DNA of 64,000 bases from Chryseobacterium formosense (GTDB lineage: Bacteria; Bacteroidota; Bacteroidia; Flavobacteriales; Weeksellaceae): contig NZ_FPAP01000001.1 in NCBI RefSeq assembly GCF_900116415.1, forward strand, positions 372,001-436,000. Reading direction: 5' to 3'. Of this stretch, positions 36,904 to 45,843 are shown one piece after another (the stretch's first letter is position 1; every line of letters starts with the position of its first letter). Under the pieces are notes generated by a model that ran no database searches, was not told the origin of the DNA, and saw nothing but the letters and a program-made list of their open reading frames with translations. The position numbers and the translations under genes are program-made.

Positions 36904-37530
36904 ATGAATATAGCAATCATAGGAGCCGGAGCCGGAATTGGATTAGAATCTGTCAATCAGGCTCTCGCAAAAGGACTTAAGGTAAAAGCACTATCAACAA
37001 AAACCGACCATATTCCCGATCATCCCAATCTGATTAAAATAAACGGAAGTGCAACCTCACCAGTTGACTTGAAAAAAGCAATCAAAGATTCAAATGCAGT
37101 TTTGATCACTGTCGGGACAAAAAATAAAAAAGCAACCACTCTTTTTTCTGATATTGCCAAAACAATTATTGATGTTACAGCTGAACTTAATTTTTCCTCG
37201 CCTGTTTTGGTCATTACAGGTTTTGGAACGGGAGAAAGTAAGAATTATTTAAGTTTCTTTATGCGGACGATCATCTCATTATTCCTGAAAGATCAGTATA
37301 TCAATAAAACAGAAATGGAAGAACTCATTAAAAAAAGTCATTTGAAATGGGAGATCATACGACCCGGAATGCTCACCAACGGAAGTGCAACTTCAACTTA
37401 CAGAGTATTATCCGGACTACAAAAAGGAATGAGAGTTGGAAAAATATCAAGAAGTGATGTAGCCAATTACTTGGTTAATGAAGCAGAAAATCAAAGATTT
37501 ATACATCAATACGTAGCGTTGACAAATTAA
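36904..37530 (+). CDS. NAD(P)-binding atypical SDR protein
   Basis: Cytosolic protein of 208 residues with an NAD(P)H-binding Rossmann fold (PF13460 type): NIAIIGAGAGIGLESVNQA at residues 2-20, IKINGSATSPVDL, AVLITVGTKNKK, LVITGFGTGESKNY, WEIIRPGMLTNGSAT and VGKISRSDVANYLV. Such proteins act as flavin-reductase-like or regulatory reductases. The start at 36904 follows the phosphatase-like stop by one base and begins directly at the fold; in-frame upstream codons overlap the previous gene and are not used. It ends at a bidirectional terminator. Confidence 0.85.
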   Translation: MNIAIIGAGAGIGLESVNQALAKGLKVKALSTKTDHIPDHPNLIKINGSATSPVDLKKAIKDSNAVLITVGTKNKKATTLFSDIAKTIIDVTAELNFSSPVLVITGFGTGESKNYLSFFMRTIISLFLKDQYINKTEMEELIKKSHLKWEIIRPGMLTNGSATSTYRVLSGLQKGMRVGKISRSDVANYLVNEAENQRFIHQYVALTN

Positions 37531-37533
37531 TAA

Positions 37534-37569
37534 AAAAATAGTGACCGATATAATTCTGTCACTATTTTT
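37534..37569. terminator. Bidirectional intrinsic terminator
   Basis: Perfect 12-bp arms AAAAATAGTGAC/GTCACTATTTTT with a 12-base loop, four bases after the preceding stop. It would serve both this gene and the former aldehyde dehydrogenase on the other strand. Confidence 0.9.
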
Positions 37570-37624
37570 ACATAAAATCATTGGTATCAAATAGTTTCTT
37601 TTGATGATGAAATTCCTTTAAATA

Positions 37625-37744
37625 TTATAGCGATCTACTTTTAAAAACCATCATTTTTTTTCTCGTCATTTCATTGATCGTATAGGAGATTCCGCCCATT
37701 CCCAAAACTGAACTATCTCTTCCTCCAAACGGTGTCCAATCTAC
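37625..37744 (-). pseudogene. Remnant of aldehyde dehydrogenase C-terminus
   Basis: The minus strand reads 39 residues and a stop: VDWTPFGGRDSSVLGMGG followed by ISYTINEMTRKKMMVFKSRSL. This matches the end of aldehyde dehydrogenases (the PFGG...G-x-GG-x-x-Y block near the C-terminus). A TGA precedes it directly and nothing upstream resembles the family, so at least 400 residues are missing. The homology ends abruptly at about 37744, just where sequence of different style (the RND island) begins; it probably marks a junction of an insertion or replacement. Confidence 0.75.
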
Positions 37745-37966
37745 TCAAATTTTCTTTTGCGCTCAACTCAATTTTTTTTATTGGCAGGAGAGGTTCGCCA
37801 ATAAGTTGTCATACATCTCACCAAATCTAAGAAGTCATTATAAAGCGGTTTGTATAAAAAGCAGCGGGGTTCGTATAATAACTGAAATAGCGCTTATCCT
37901 TTATTTTATTTTAGCCTCATATAATACATTTCTTTCTTTTGTGGAAGATAATAATCGAAAAATTAT
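37745..37966. other. Upstream region of the RND operon with inverted repeat and LytTR site
   Basis: Contains the inverted repeat TTATTGGC/GCCAATAA (37778-37804), then the tandem GGTTnGTATAA operator listed separately. No gene is seen. Confidence 0.5.
37847..37878 (+). promoter_or_regulatory. Tandem operator (LytTR type) before the RND operon
   Basis: GGTTTGTATAA (37847-37857) and GGTTCGTATAA (37868-37878), direct repeats exactly 21 bases apart, two helix turns, as is usual for LytTR-domain regulators. Same arrangement before the two-component genes and before the gene at 45,844. Confidence 0.75.
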
Positions 37967-39295
37967 ATGAGTAAAAAAATTATTATTCTGTTTCTGTTCA
38001 TCTCCTGGTTAAATACATATGCCCAGAAGAATTGGACATTGAAACAATGTATAGAGTACGGGTTAAAGAATAACCGTAATAATACGATCTATGCCAATGA
38101 GAAACTGGCTGCCGATGCCAAAGCAAAAGAAGTGCTGGCGGATTACCTGCCTAAAGTAAGCTTGACCTCAACATTGGATAACAACCTTAAACTACAACAA
38201 AGTGTCATCCCCGCAGGAATTTTTGGGCCCGATGAGATTCGGGTGTCACTCACACAAAAATATAATTCCAACTTTGTAGGACAGTTAGATCAGGTAATTT
38301 ATGACCAGTCGCTTTTGACCGGGTTGAAAGCCAACAAGTATAACAAACTAAGGGCTGATCTTAACATTGAACAGAGCAATGAGGCGATCATTTACAATAT
38401 AAGCATCGCCTATTTCCAGATCTTCGTCTACAATGAGCAGTTGGAACTATTGGAATACAATAAAGAAACGTATCAAAGGCAGATCGAGATATACCGTTTA
38501 CAGGTTGACAAAGGAGTGACCCTTCAAAAAGATCTAGATAAGGTAAATGTGGACTACAATAACACCATTTCCCAGATACGTGTTGCCGAAAGCAACCTAA
38601 AGCTTGCCGAAAACGAACTCAAATACGAAATGGGCTATCCCATAAATGACCTACTCGCGGTCAATATTTCTACAGAACCGGAAATACCCCTGAAATCCGA
38701 AGACAATGCGGACACCTTTTCTGCTGCATCCAGAATTGATTATAAATTATCCGAACTCAAGATCAAAACATTGGAGATAGAACAGACACGTATCAAGGCA
38801 GAAGGACTTCCAAAACTTTCAGGATATTTCCGTTATGGTGCTGTAGGTTTTGGAGACAATCTCAACGGTGCTTATGACCAGTTACTTCCTTACTCAGCAG
38901 TTGGATTGAAGTTAAGTATTCCTATTCTTGATTTTTATAAACGCAATGCCCAGTACAAACAAGCAAAGATCAATCGCATCAATGCGGAAGAGAGCCTCAA
39001 ACTGGCAGAAGGAAAGTACAAGGTAGAATACGAAAATGCATCTACCAAACTTGTGCAGGCGCAGACCAACGTTGAAAATGATAAAAGGAATGTAGAGCTA
39101 GCGGAATCTGTCCTCAAAGTCACCGATCTGCAATTCCAGAAAGGAACCACCAATCTTACAGATTGGCTGAATACACAGAACTCACTGAGAGAAGCCCAGA
39201 ATAGTTACCTCAACTCCTTATACAGTTTCTACCAAGCCCGTATTGATCTTGAAAAGGCAGCGGGAACATTAAAAACTTTTTATAATTCACTTTAG
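37967..39295 (+). CDS. TolC family outer-membrane efflux protein
   Basis: Outer-membrane channel of a tripartite efflux pump, 442 residues. Signal peptide IIILFLFISWLNTYAQ, then two OEP repeats rich in coiled coil: NNTIYANEKLAADAKAKEVL in the first, ENASTKLVQAQTNVENDKRN in the second, and the closing motif FQKGTTNLTDWLNTQNSLREA. First gene of the TolC / adaptor / RND operon; the adaptor starts six bases after the stop. The sequence is richer in G and C at third positions than the genes to its left. Confidence 0.93.
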   Translation: MSKKIIILFLFISWLNTYAQKNWTLKQCIEYGLKNNRNNTIYANEKLAADAKAKEVLADYLPKVSLTSTLDNNLKLQQSVIPAGIFGPDEIRVSLTQKYNSNFVGQLDQVIYDQSLLTGLKANKYNKLRADLNIEQSNEAIIYNISIAYFQIFVYNEQLELLEYNKETYQRQIEIYRLQVDKGVTLQKDLDKVNVDYNNTISQIRVAESNLKLAENELKYEMGYPINDLLAVNISTEPEIPLKSEDNADTFSAASRIDYKLSELKIKTLEIEQTRIKAEGLPKLSGYFRYGAVGFGDNLNGAYDQLLPYSAVGLKLSIPILDFYKRNAQYKQAKINRINAEESLKLAEGKYKVEYENASTKLVQAQTNVENDKRNVELAESVLKVTDLQFQKGTTNLTDWLNTQNSLREAQNSYLNSLYSFYQARIDLEKAAGTLKTFYNSL

Positions 39296-39301
39296 ACCAT
39301 T

Positions 39302-40360
39302 ATGAAGAAAAAAATTATAGTCACGCTGGTTTGTGTCGGTATTATCGCTTTTGTTGTTTTTAAGCTTGCCACCAATAAGAAAAAGATCGACGAAAAGAAC
39401 CAGCCTGCACAGCTGGAAGATGTACGTATCCCTGTAACTGCAATACCAGTATCAGAAGAGGTACAGGATATTGAACTGATCAAGACCGGTATGTTGGCTC
39501 CTTTTAAGGAGGCAAAGGTTCTGTCGGTAACAAGCGGAAATATTCAACGGTTGCTGTTCAAACTAGGTGACCAAGTACGACAGGGACAGACACTTGCTGT
39601 GATTGACACCCGTCTGCTGGAAATCGACCTTCAGAAAGCGGAATCCAATGTTTCCAAGCTGAAACGTGACCTACAGACATATACAGATCTTCTCGAAGGC
39701 AGTGCCGCTACACAGGAGAAAGTGAACGATATACGTCAGAGTTATAATGATGCCCAGAATCTTTCCCAACAACTGCGCAGACAGATTGCAGATGCTACCA
39801 TCAAATCGCCGATCAATGGGATCATAGGCAATAAAGCGGTTGAAGAAGGCATGTATATTACAGCGGGAGGAGAGATAGGATCCATTGTCAATCTTTCCCA
39901 ATTAAAGGTAGAAGTATATTTTACCGAGGTAGAAGTATACCAGATAAAAGTTGGTCAGAAAATCAAGCTTAGCACCGATGTCTATCCCGATAAGCCTTTC
40001 TATGGCACGATCACCTTTATCAGCCCGCAGGCAAATCAGGCCTACAATTATCAAGTGGAGATCACTGCTAATAACGATAAACAGACCCCATTACGTTCTG
40101 GAACTTTTGTATATGCCGATTTTTCACGGACGACACCGCAGAAGATATTGCTGATTCCCCGTGAAGCACTAAATGCGAGTACGCAGGATGCCTCGGTTTA
40201 TATTGCAAAGGATGGAAAAGCTGTACTTCGTCACATTAAGGCCGGTGCTGAATTTGGAGGGAAGATCCAAGTTACAGAGGGATTGCAGGCAGGCGAACAG
40301 GTCATTACATCCGGACAGATCAATCTAAAGGACGGTAAATTAATTAACATTTCAAAATAA
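39302..40360 (+). CDS. RND efflux periplasmic adaptor
   Basis: Membrane-fusion protein of 352 residues anchored by an N-terminal membrane segment (IIVTLVCVGIIAFVVFKLA). Lipoyl halves (GNIQRLLFKLGDQVRQGQTL and SPINGIIGNKAVEEGMYITA) enclose a short alpha-hairpin; beta-barrel (EVEVYQIKVGQKIKLSTDVY) and C-terminal domains follow (IQVTEGLQAGEQVITSGQIN). Drug/solvent-type adaptor, middle gene of the operon, 12 bases before the pump. Confidence 0.92.
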   Translation: MKKKIIVTLVCVGIIAFVVFKLATNKKKIDEKNQPAQLEDVRIPVTAIPVSEEVQDIELIKTGMLAPFKEAKVLSVTSGNIQRLLFKLGDQVRQGQTLAVIDTRLLEIDLQKAESNVSKLKRDLQTYTDLLEGSAATQEKVNDIRQSYNDAQNLSQQLRRQIADATIKSPINGIIGNKAVEEGMYITAGGEIGSIVNLSQLKVEVYFTEVEVYQIKVGQKIKLSTDVYPDKPFYGTITFISPQANQAYNYQVEITANNDKQTPLRSGTFVYADFSRTTPQKILLIPREALNASTQDASVYIAKDGKAVLRHIKAGAEFGGKIQVTEGLQAGEQVITSGQINLKDGKLINISK

Positions 40361-40371
40361 AAAGCAGTACC

Positions 40372-43300
40372 ATGTCAATAACCGGAATAGCCATAAAAAG
40401 GCCCTTATTGCTTATCGTAATCTTTACGGTACTAGTCATGTTCGGGATACAATCTTACCTGAGCCTGAACTATAACCTGCTTCCGAAGATCGAAGTACCC
40501 ACGGTTTCCGTAAGTACGCTTTACCCCGGTGCATCGGCGGCGGAAGTACAGACGACCGTCACCAAGAAGCTCGAAGATGCTTTTTCATCTGTAGAAGGGC
40601 TTGATCAGATCAATTCCACTTCGCAGGAAAGTGTTTCGATCATTACCATTTCGTTTAAGAGCGGAATTGACATTGATAAAGCGGAGCGGGATGTTCAGCG
40701 CAAGGCCGATCAGGCATTGAACGACCTGCCGGACGATGCAGAACGACCACAGGTAAACAAGGTAAATCTGGAAGAAACCCCTGTAATCAAAGCCGGAATT
40801 ACTGCGAACATGGCCCCCAGAAATATATATGATCTGATGGACAATCAGTTAAGACCGATACTACAGAACGTTGCGGGTGTAGGTCAGGTTAATATTATCG
40901 GGGGTGATGAGCGTGAGATACAGATCAACATCAATCAGGATAAACTGTTGGCATACGGTCTTTCGATCGCACAGATTACACAGGCGGTAAACAATGCCAA
41001 TCTGTCCTTTCCTGCCGGTAGCATAGAAACGCAGAACCAGCAGCTTTCCATCCGATATGATGCCAATGTACAATCATTAGACCAGCTGCGTGATCTTATT
41101 GTATTTCAAAATGCAAAACAGGGGGTCATCTATCTGAAGGATATTGCAGAGGTGGTCGATGCCACGGCAAAAACAACGGCGATCAACCACATCAACGGTA
41201 TTCCGTCTATCGGTGTGCAGATCATCAAACAGAGCGATGCCAATGCAGTTGATGTTAGTGAACAGGTGAAAAAAGCATTTTCAAATATCGAAGCGCAATA
41301 CAAAGAGCAGAACCTGAAATTCAATATTTCGTCCGACCAGAGTGTTTATACGCTCAACTCGGCCGATGCGGTCATGTTCGACCTGATGCTGGCCGTGATC
41401 ATCGTAGGCATCGTGATGTTGGCATTCCTTCACAGCTTCAGAAGTTCCATGTTCGTGTTGGTAGCACTCCCCGCATCCATCATACCAACATTTATCGCCA
41501 TGTACATGCTTGGATTTTCGCTCAACCTGATGACGCTGATGGCACTTTCACTTGTAGTGGGCATATTGGTGGATGATTCCATCGTGGTACTGGAAAACAT
41601 CTACAGGCACATGGAAATGGGATCTGACAAAAGGAAGGCAGCTCTTGAGGGGCGTAACGAGATCGGGTTTACCGCTCTTTCCATTACACTGGTGGATGTC
41701 GTGGTATTCCTCCCATTGGCATTGGCGGGGGGTATGATCGGTTCCATACTCAGGGAGTTCTCCCTCGTGGTCGTGATCTCGACCCTGATGAGCCTCTTTG
41801 TTTCCTTTACTGTCACTCCTTTGCTGGCAAGCCGTTTTGGCAAACTTGAACATTTGAGCAACGGTACCTTATGGGGAAGGATCAATCTTGGTTTTGAAAA
41901 TTTCATCGATGGCATCAAAAAAGACTACGAGAGACTCTTGGAAAAGGTGCTCCGCAAGAAAAGATGGCTTTTATCCGGCACTATATTACTCATCATCGGA
42001 TCTATCGCCCTGGTTCCAACAGGGTTTATCGGAGCAGCATTTATCCCCAAAACGGATCAGAGCGATCTTATACTGAACATGGAACTGGAGCCTACGGCAA
42101 CCATCTATAAGACCAATATGCTCGTACAACAGGCGGAAACACTGCTGATGGAACAGCCTGAGGTGGAAAAGGTATTTTCCAGCATCGGTTTTGTCAGCGG
42201 AAGTGTATCGGGAACCAGCAGTAATGCCAATCTTGCCGAGCTGACATTGACTTTGGTGGATAAGAAAAAGCGTGGTATGTCTTCCGAAGAATTTGGTACC
42301 TATATCCAGAATAAACTGAGCGGAGCGATCACCGGTGTCAAGTTCACGGCATCATCCACCTCCATTACTGGGAATGTCAGCAGTGCACCCATACAGATCG
42401 CCATTAAAGGCGTTGACCTGAAAGATGTCCGTCAGGTAGCGGAAGCTTACCAGAAGGTTGTAGAAGCAGTACCCGGAACACAGTTTGTCAAACTTTCCGT
42501 GAAGAACAGGAAACCGGAGGTGGACATCAAACTGAACAGGGAAAAAATGAGCCTGTTGGGACTGAATGCCAGTATGGTCGGGGCGACACTACAGAATTCA
42601 TTTAGCGGCAGCGATCAAAGCCAGTTCAAACAGGGTGGCAATGAATATGATATCAGGGTGAGCCTGGATAAGTTTAACCGTTCGGATATCAAGAATGTAA
42701 GAAGCATGCCTTTTGTGAATTCAGAAGGTAAAAGTATATTATTAAGCCAGTTTGCAAACGTGAGTGAGACCCTTGGGGAAACTACCTTACAGCGGATCGA
42801 CCGTCTGGGTTCCATCACTGTACAGGCAAATGTGACAGGACGTCCTACCGGTACTGTTAGCGATGAGATCAAGGAAAAAGCCGCATCTGTTAAACTTCCC
42901 AACGGTATCAGTGTAGAGTATCTCGGCGATTCCAAGAACCAGGGAGATGCCTTTGGAAGTTTGGGATTAGCATTGGTCACGGCCATTGTTCTGGTTTACT
43001 TGATCATGGTAGCACTGTACGAAAATGCAGTCTATCCCTTTGTCGTATTGTTCTCCATACCGGTAGCACTGGTGGGTGCATTCCTGATCTTGGCACTGAC
43101 AATGGAAACCCTTAACATCTTTACCATTATCGGGATGATCATGCTTCTGGGTCTGGTTTCAAAAAATGCAATCCTTATCGTGGATTTCACCAATCACCTG
43201 AGAGCGGAAGGACGTCCTGTCAAAGAGGCTTTGGTCGAAGCGGGTAAGGAAAGGCTACGCCCTATCCTGATGACCACCTTGGCAATGATCTTTGGGATGC

Positions 43301-43464
43301 TTCCCATTGCTATCGCAAGCGGTGCGGCTTCTGAGATCAAGAACGGCATGGCATGGGTGATTATTGGGGGCTTAACGAGTTCTATGGTCTTGACTTTATT
43401 TGTCGTGCCCAGCATGTATCTAATTATTGATAATCTACTGCAGAGAATATTGAAGAAAAAATGA
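40372..43464 (+). CDS. RND family multidrug efflux permease (AcrB/MexF type)
   Basis: Proton-driven inner-membrane pump of 1030 residues with the normal twelve-helix layout and two large periplasmic loops. Key stretches: start SITGIAIKRPLLLIVIFTVL, TM4 GILVDDSIVVLENIYRHME (the proton-relay Asp pair), LEFSLVV-like helix and second-half GMIMLLGLVSKNAILIVDF. It belongs to the hydrophobic/amphiphilic drug group and not to the metal group. Third gene of the operon, regulated in all likelihood by the LytTR system encoded just downstream on the other strand. Confidence 0.93.
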   Translation: MSITGIAIKRPLLLIVIFTVLVMFGIQSYLSLNYNLLPKIEVPTVSVSTLYPGASAAEVQTTVTKKLEDAFSSVEGLDQINSTSQESVSIITISFKSGIDIDKAERDVQRKADQALNDLPDDAERPQVNKVNLEETPVIKAGITANMAPRNIYDLMDNQLRPILQNVAGVGQVNIIGGDEREIQININQDKLLAYGLSIAQITQAVNNANLSFPAGSIETQNQQLSIRYDANVQSLDQLRDLIVFQNAKQGVIYLKDIAEVVDATAKTTAINHINGIPSIGVQIIKQSDANAVDVSEQVKKAFSNIEAQYKEQNLKFNISSDQSVYTLNSADAVMFDLMLAVIIVGIVMLAFLHSFRSSMFVLVALPASIIPTFIAMYMLGFSLNLMTLMALSLVVGILVDDSIVVLENIYRHMEMGSDKRKAALEGRNEIGFTALSITLVDVVVFLPLALAGGMIGSILREFSLVVVISTLMSLFVSFTVTPLLASRFGKLEHLSNGTLWGRINLGFENFIDGIKKDYERLLEKVLRKKRWLLSGTILLIIGSIALVPTGFIGAAFIPKTDQSDLILNMELEPTATIYKTNMLVQQAETLLMEQPEVEKVFSSIGFVSGSVSGTSSNANLAELTLTLVDKKKRGMSSEEFGTYIQNKLSGAITGVKFTASSTSITGNVSSAPIQIAIKGVDLKDVRQVAEAYQKVVEAVPGTQFVKLSVKNRKPEVDIKLNREKMSLLGLNASMVGATLQNSFSGSDQSQFKQGGNEYDIRVSLDKFNRSDIKNVRSMPFVNSEGKSILLSQFANVSETLGETTLQRIDRLGSITVQANVTGRPTGTVSDEIKEKAASVKLPNGISVEYLGDSKNQGDAFGSLGLALVTAIVLVYLIMVALYENAVYPFVVLFSIPVALVGAFLILALTMETLNIFTIIGMIMLLGLVSKNAILIVDFTNHLRAEGRPVKEALVEAGKERLRPILMTTLAMIFGMLPIAIASGAASEIKNGMAWVIIGGLTSSMVLTLFVVPSMYLIIDNLLQRILKKK

Positions 43465-43537
43465 TGAGATCCATGAATAGATGGTGTGAAAAATCTCAAT
43501 ATTACAATACTTAAGTCGACAACCGATTTATATCCTA

Positions 43538-43578
43538 ATATCCGGCAATCTCAATAAAAACCATTGATTGCCGGATAT
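43538..43578. terminator. Hairpin after the RND operon
   Basis: Perfect 13-bp arms ATATCCGGCAATC/GATTGCCGGATAT, 15-base loop, about 74 bases past the RND stop; only a weak T stretch follows. Confidence 0.65.
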
Positions 43579-43850
43579 ATTTCATAGATCAGGATTAAGA
43601 TTGAAACGAATGAACAATTTATAAAAATCAGGAATGCCAAAATAATACACACAAAGATAAAAGACCGCAAAGTTGAAAAGGATTCACCGCCGTAAGGATT
43701 TAAGCGGATTGTCTATACCGATAGAATAAAGTAGCAAGTTTTCTCTTCTTAGGAGTTTAAGCGTTAATTATCATCTCAATATTCATTTCGGTAAGACATT
43801 GACAAGTAAATCGAATTTCATTCAATATTAGCATAAACACTGTCGTCTGA
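43579..43850. other. Intergenic space, no gene seen
   Basis: Space between the RND hairpin and the convergent response-regulator stop. I see no credible ORF, RNA gene or repeat in it. Confidence 0.4.
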
Positions 43851-44573
43851 TTACTCAATATTGAGCGAACCTCCCGAATAGATCCTGAAAAAATCCTTTT
43901 TATACACTTCCCCTAATGGCACTTCATTTTCGCCGAGGTAGACATTATGATGATCAAATGAATCAATGAAATTGAGATTGATTACATACGACTTGCTGAC
44001 CCTTAAAAAAGTATTATTAGGGATTTTCTGATGTATGGTCTTGAGGTTCATGGCTGTGATCAGTTTCTGGTTACCGGTGTAGATCACCACATAGTCCTTT
44101 AAGCCCTCAATATATTTGATGTCAGCAAAATTGATCTTGAAAAACTTCCGTTCAGATTTTATGATCATAAAATCTCCGGTATTTGACTCTATCGTATTCT
44201 TTTCAGTTTCAGCGGAAAGCAATTTTTTGTAAGTTACAGCCTTATTGATGGCTTTTTGGACACGGGATTTGTCAATCGGTTTTAATAGATAGTCAATAGC
44301 ATCGAGCTCATAGCTTTCCAAAGCGTACTTAGGATAGGCTGTAGTAAAGATAACGAGCGTATCTTCAGGTAGCTGGGATGCAAATTCCAATCCTGTTACC
44401 ATAGGCATCTCGATATCCAGAAAGATAAGATCTACACTATTGATCTTTAAAAACTTTAGTGCTGCCGGAGCATTAGAAAATGAACCGATTATTTCAAGAT
44501 CGGAAACGTCATTGATCAATGCCTGCATTTCCTGTCTTGCCAAAGGTTCGTCGTCTACTATAATACATTTCAT
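43851..44573 (-). CDS. LytTR response regulator
   Basis: Response regulator of 240 residues. Receiver domain with acidic pocket IIVDDEP, phospho-acceptor Asp53 in IFLDIEMP, and Lys in YLLKPIDKSR. The C-terminal LytTR domain (about residues 135-235) shows MIIKSERKFFKINFADIKYI, LRVSKSYVINLNFIDSF and EVPLGEVYKKDFF. LytTR proteins bind tandem repeats 21 bp apart; such repeats occur at three promoters of this cluster. It overlaps the kinase gene by four bases (ATGA), the kinase being first. Confidence 0.94.
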   Translation of the reverse strand: MKCIIVDDEPLARQEMQALINDVSDLEIIGSFSNAPAALKFLKINSVDLIFLDIEMPMVTGLEFASQLPEDTLVIFTTAYPKYALESYELDAIDYLLKPIDKSRVQKAINKAVTYKKLLSAETEKNTIESNTGDFMIIKSERKFFKINFADIKYIEGLKDYVVIYTGNQKLITAMNLKTIHQKIPNNTFLRVSKSYVINLNFIDSFDHHNVYLGENEVPLGEVYKKDFFRIYSGGSLNIE

Positions 44574-45649
44574 AATGGAATAGTTAATTTGATTTCATAT
44601 TGACTTTCTGAAGAATATATGTCAAGTGTATGGTTATGACCATACAAAAGTTCAAGACGTCTTTTTATATTTCCCAAGCCTAATCCGCTACTTTTCTCAC
44701 TGGCAGAAGGTATATAATTTGAATCTTTTGAATTGATACAGCAGAAGTGCAGGAAATTGTCTTTCACATCTATTTTTACGTGTACAAAGGATTCCTCATC
44801 ATTTATATTCACACTGTGCTTAACAGCATTTTCAACAAAAGTGGTAAAAAGATTTGGTGGAAGGAATATGCTTTTAATGATACTGCAATCGGTGTCACTG
44901 CTGAGTTTTACCGACAGATTATCTCTCCTAATGGTCTCAAGATCTAGGAAATTAGACAGGAAATTAATTTCGGACTTTAAAAGGGTACGTTCATCATTAT
45001 TTTCGTAGAGTTGGTATCTAAGAAATTCCGAAAGTTTAACGATCACCATTCCCGCTTTATCCGGATCCGTCCTTATAAGAGATTTGATACCGTTAAGTGT
45101 ATTAAACAAAAAGTGTGGGTTCATCTGGTTTCTAAGTTCATTTAATTCCATTTTGAAATTGATCCTGTCCAGCTCATTGATCCGCTGATTATCCTTCATC
45201 CAACGTTGAAATAACTTGATCATGGTCGTGACAAGGATTATAGGGATAAGGATCACGATCGATTCGTAAAATCCTCGGCCTTCACTGTCACGATGTGGAT
45301 CAAAAGTGCCTTTGTTGGGAAAAAACACATCCAGGACGGTTGAAATGGCATTTAATGAAAGGATTACCAATAAGATAAGTAGAGCAAAATAGATAACATA
45401 GCGTCCCTTAAAGAAAAATACAGGAACCAGGAAATTGATATTGATATAACACATCAGCACCAAGGGAACATAGATGAACAATACCTTCAGGAACCGGAAG
45501 GAACCGCGATACTCCGTTACATCCTTAGAGTAGGACAATATGGCAAGAATACCAAGTAACAGCACCGCATGGCGCAGTAATCTAAATTTATCTTCTGTTA
45601 TAAACCGTATAGCTTTGGTGTTCTGTACCTCCAATGTCTTGTAACTCAT
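44570..45649 (-). CDS. LytS/YehU-type sensor histidine kinase
   Basis: Membrane histidine kinase of 359 residues. Four N-terminal membrane helices (for instance HAVLLLGILAILSYS, VLFIYVPLVLMCYININFLV, YVIYFALLILLVILSLNAI, IVILIPIILVTTMI), coiled coil, His-kinase domain with NQMNPHFLFNTLNGIKSL (phospho-His) and a GHKL ATPase with LFTTFVENAVKHSV and SGLGLGNIKRRLELLYG. I start at ATG 45649: an in-frame TTG at 45673 is part of a -7 box TATCTTTG (45671-45678) and cannot be translated from that promoter. No large sensor domain, so the signal is probably sensed in the membrane. Confidence 0.9.
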   Translation of the reverse strand: MSYKTLEVQNTKAIRFITEDKFRLLRHAVLLLGILAILSYSKDVTEYRGSFRFLKVLFIYVPLVLMCYININFLVPVFFFKGRYVIYFALLILLVILSLNAISTVLDVFFPNKGTFDPHRDSEGRGFYESIVILIPIILVTTMIKLFQRWMKDNQRINELDRINFKMELNELRNQMNPHFLFNTLNGIKSLIRTDPDKAGMVIVKLSEFLRYQLYENNDERTLLKSEINFLSNFLDLETIRRDNLSVKLSSDTDCSIIKSIFLPPNLFTTFVENAVKHSVNINDEESFVHVKIDVKDNFLHFCCINSKDSNYIPSASEKSSGLGLGNIKRRLELLYGHNHTLDIYSSESQYEIKLTIPL

Positions 45650-45670
45650 ATCACTGATCGATTTCTTCAG

Positions 45671-45738
45671 CAAAGATAAAATATACAGAGACTCAAAAAT
45701 TAGAAATTATACAAACCATAGCTTCTTTTATACTAAAC
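45671..45738 (-). promoter_or_regulatory. LytTR-type tandem operator and promoter of the two-component operon
   Basis: On the minus strand: GTTTAGTATAA (45728-45738) and GGTTTGTATAA (45707-45717), 21 bases apart, then the -7 box TATCTTTG (45671-45678) 28 bases further on. Implies autoregulation. Confidence 0.75.
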
Positions 45739-45753
45739 AGTTTATATATGGTA

Positions 45754-45784
45754 TTTTGTATAAAATATAGGTCGGTTGGTATAA
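45754..45784 (+). promoter_or_regulatory. LytTR-type tandem operator before the unknown/DUF6268 operon
   Basis: TTTTGTATAA (45754-45763) and GGTTGGTATAA (45774-45784); the GTATAA cores are 21 bases apart, as at the other two sites, here on the plus strand. Confidence 0.7.
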
Positions 45785-45843
45785 AAAAGAAAATTGAGCT
45801 CATTATTATTATTTCCTTTGTCTTGTTCGTAATAGAGAAGGCT

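Noticed and set aside
40372..43464. Metal-type (Czc/Cus) assignment for the second RND pump
   Set aside because: TM4 reads GILVDDSIVVLEN, the drug-efflux pattern, and lacks DFGxxxDGA.
45649..45673. TTG 45673 as start of the sensor kinase
   Set aside because: The TTG is part of the -7 box TATCTTTG of the kinase promoter; ATG 45649 is downstream of the expected transcription start.
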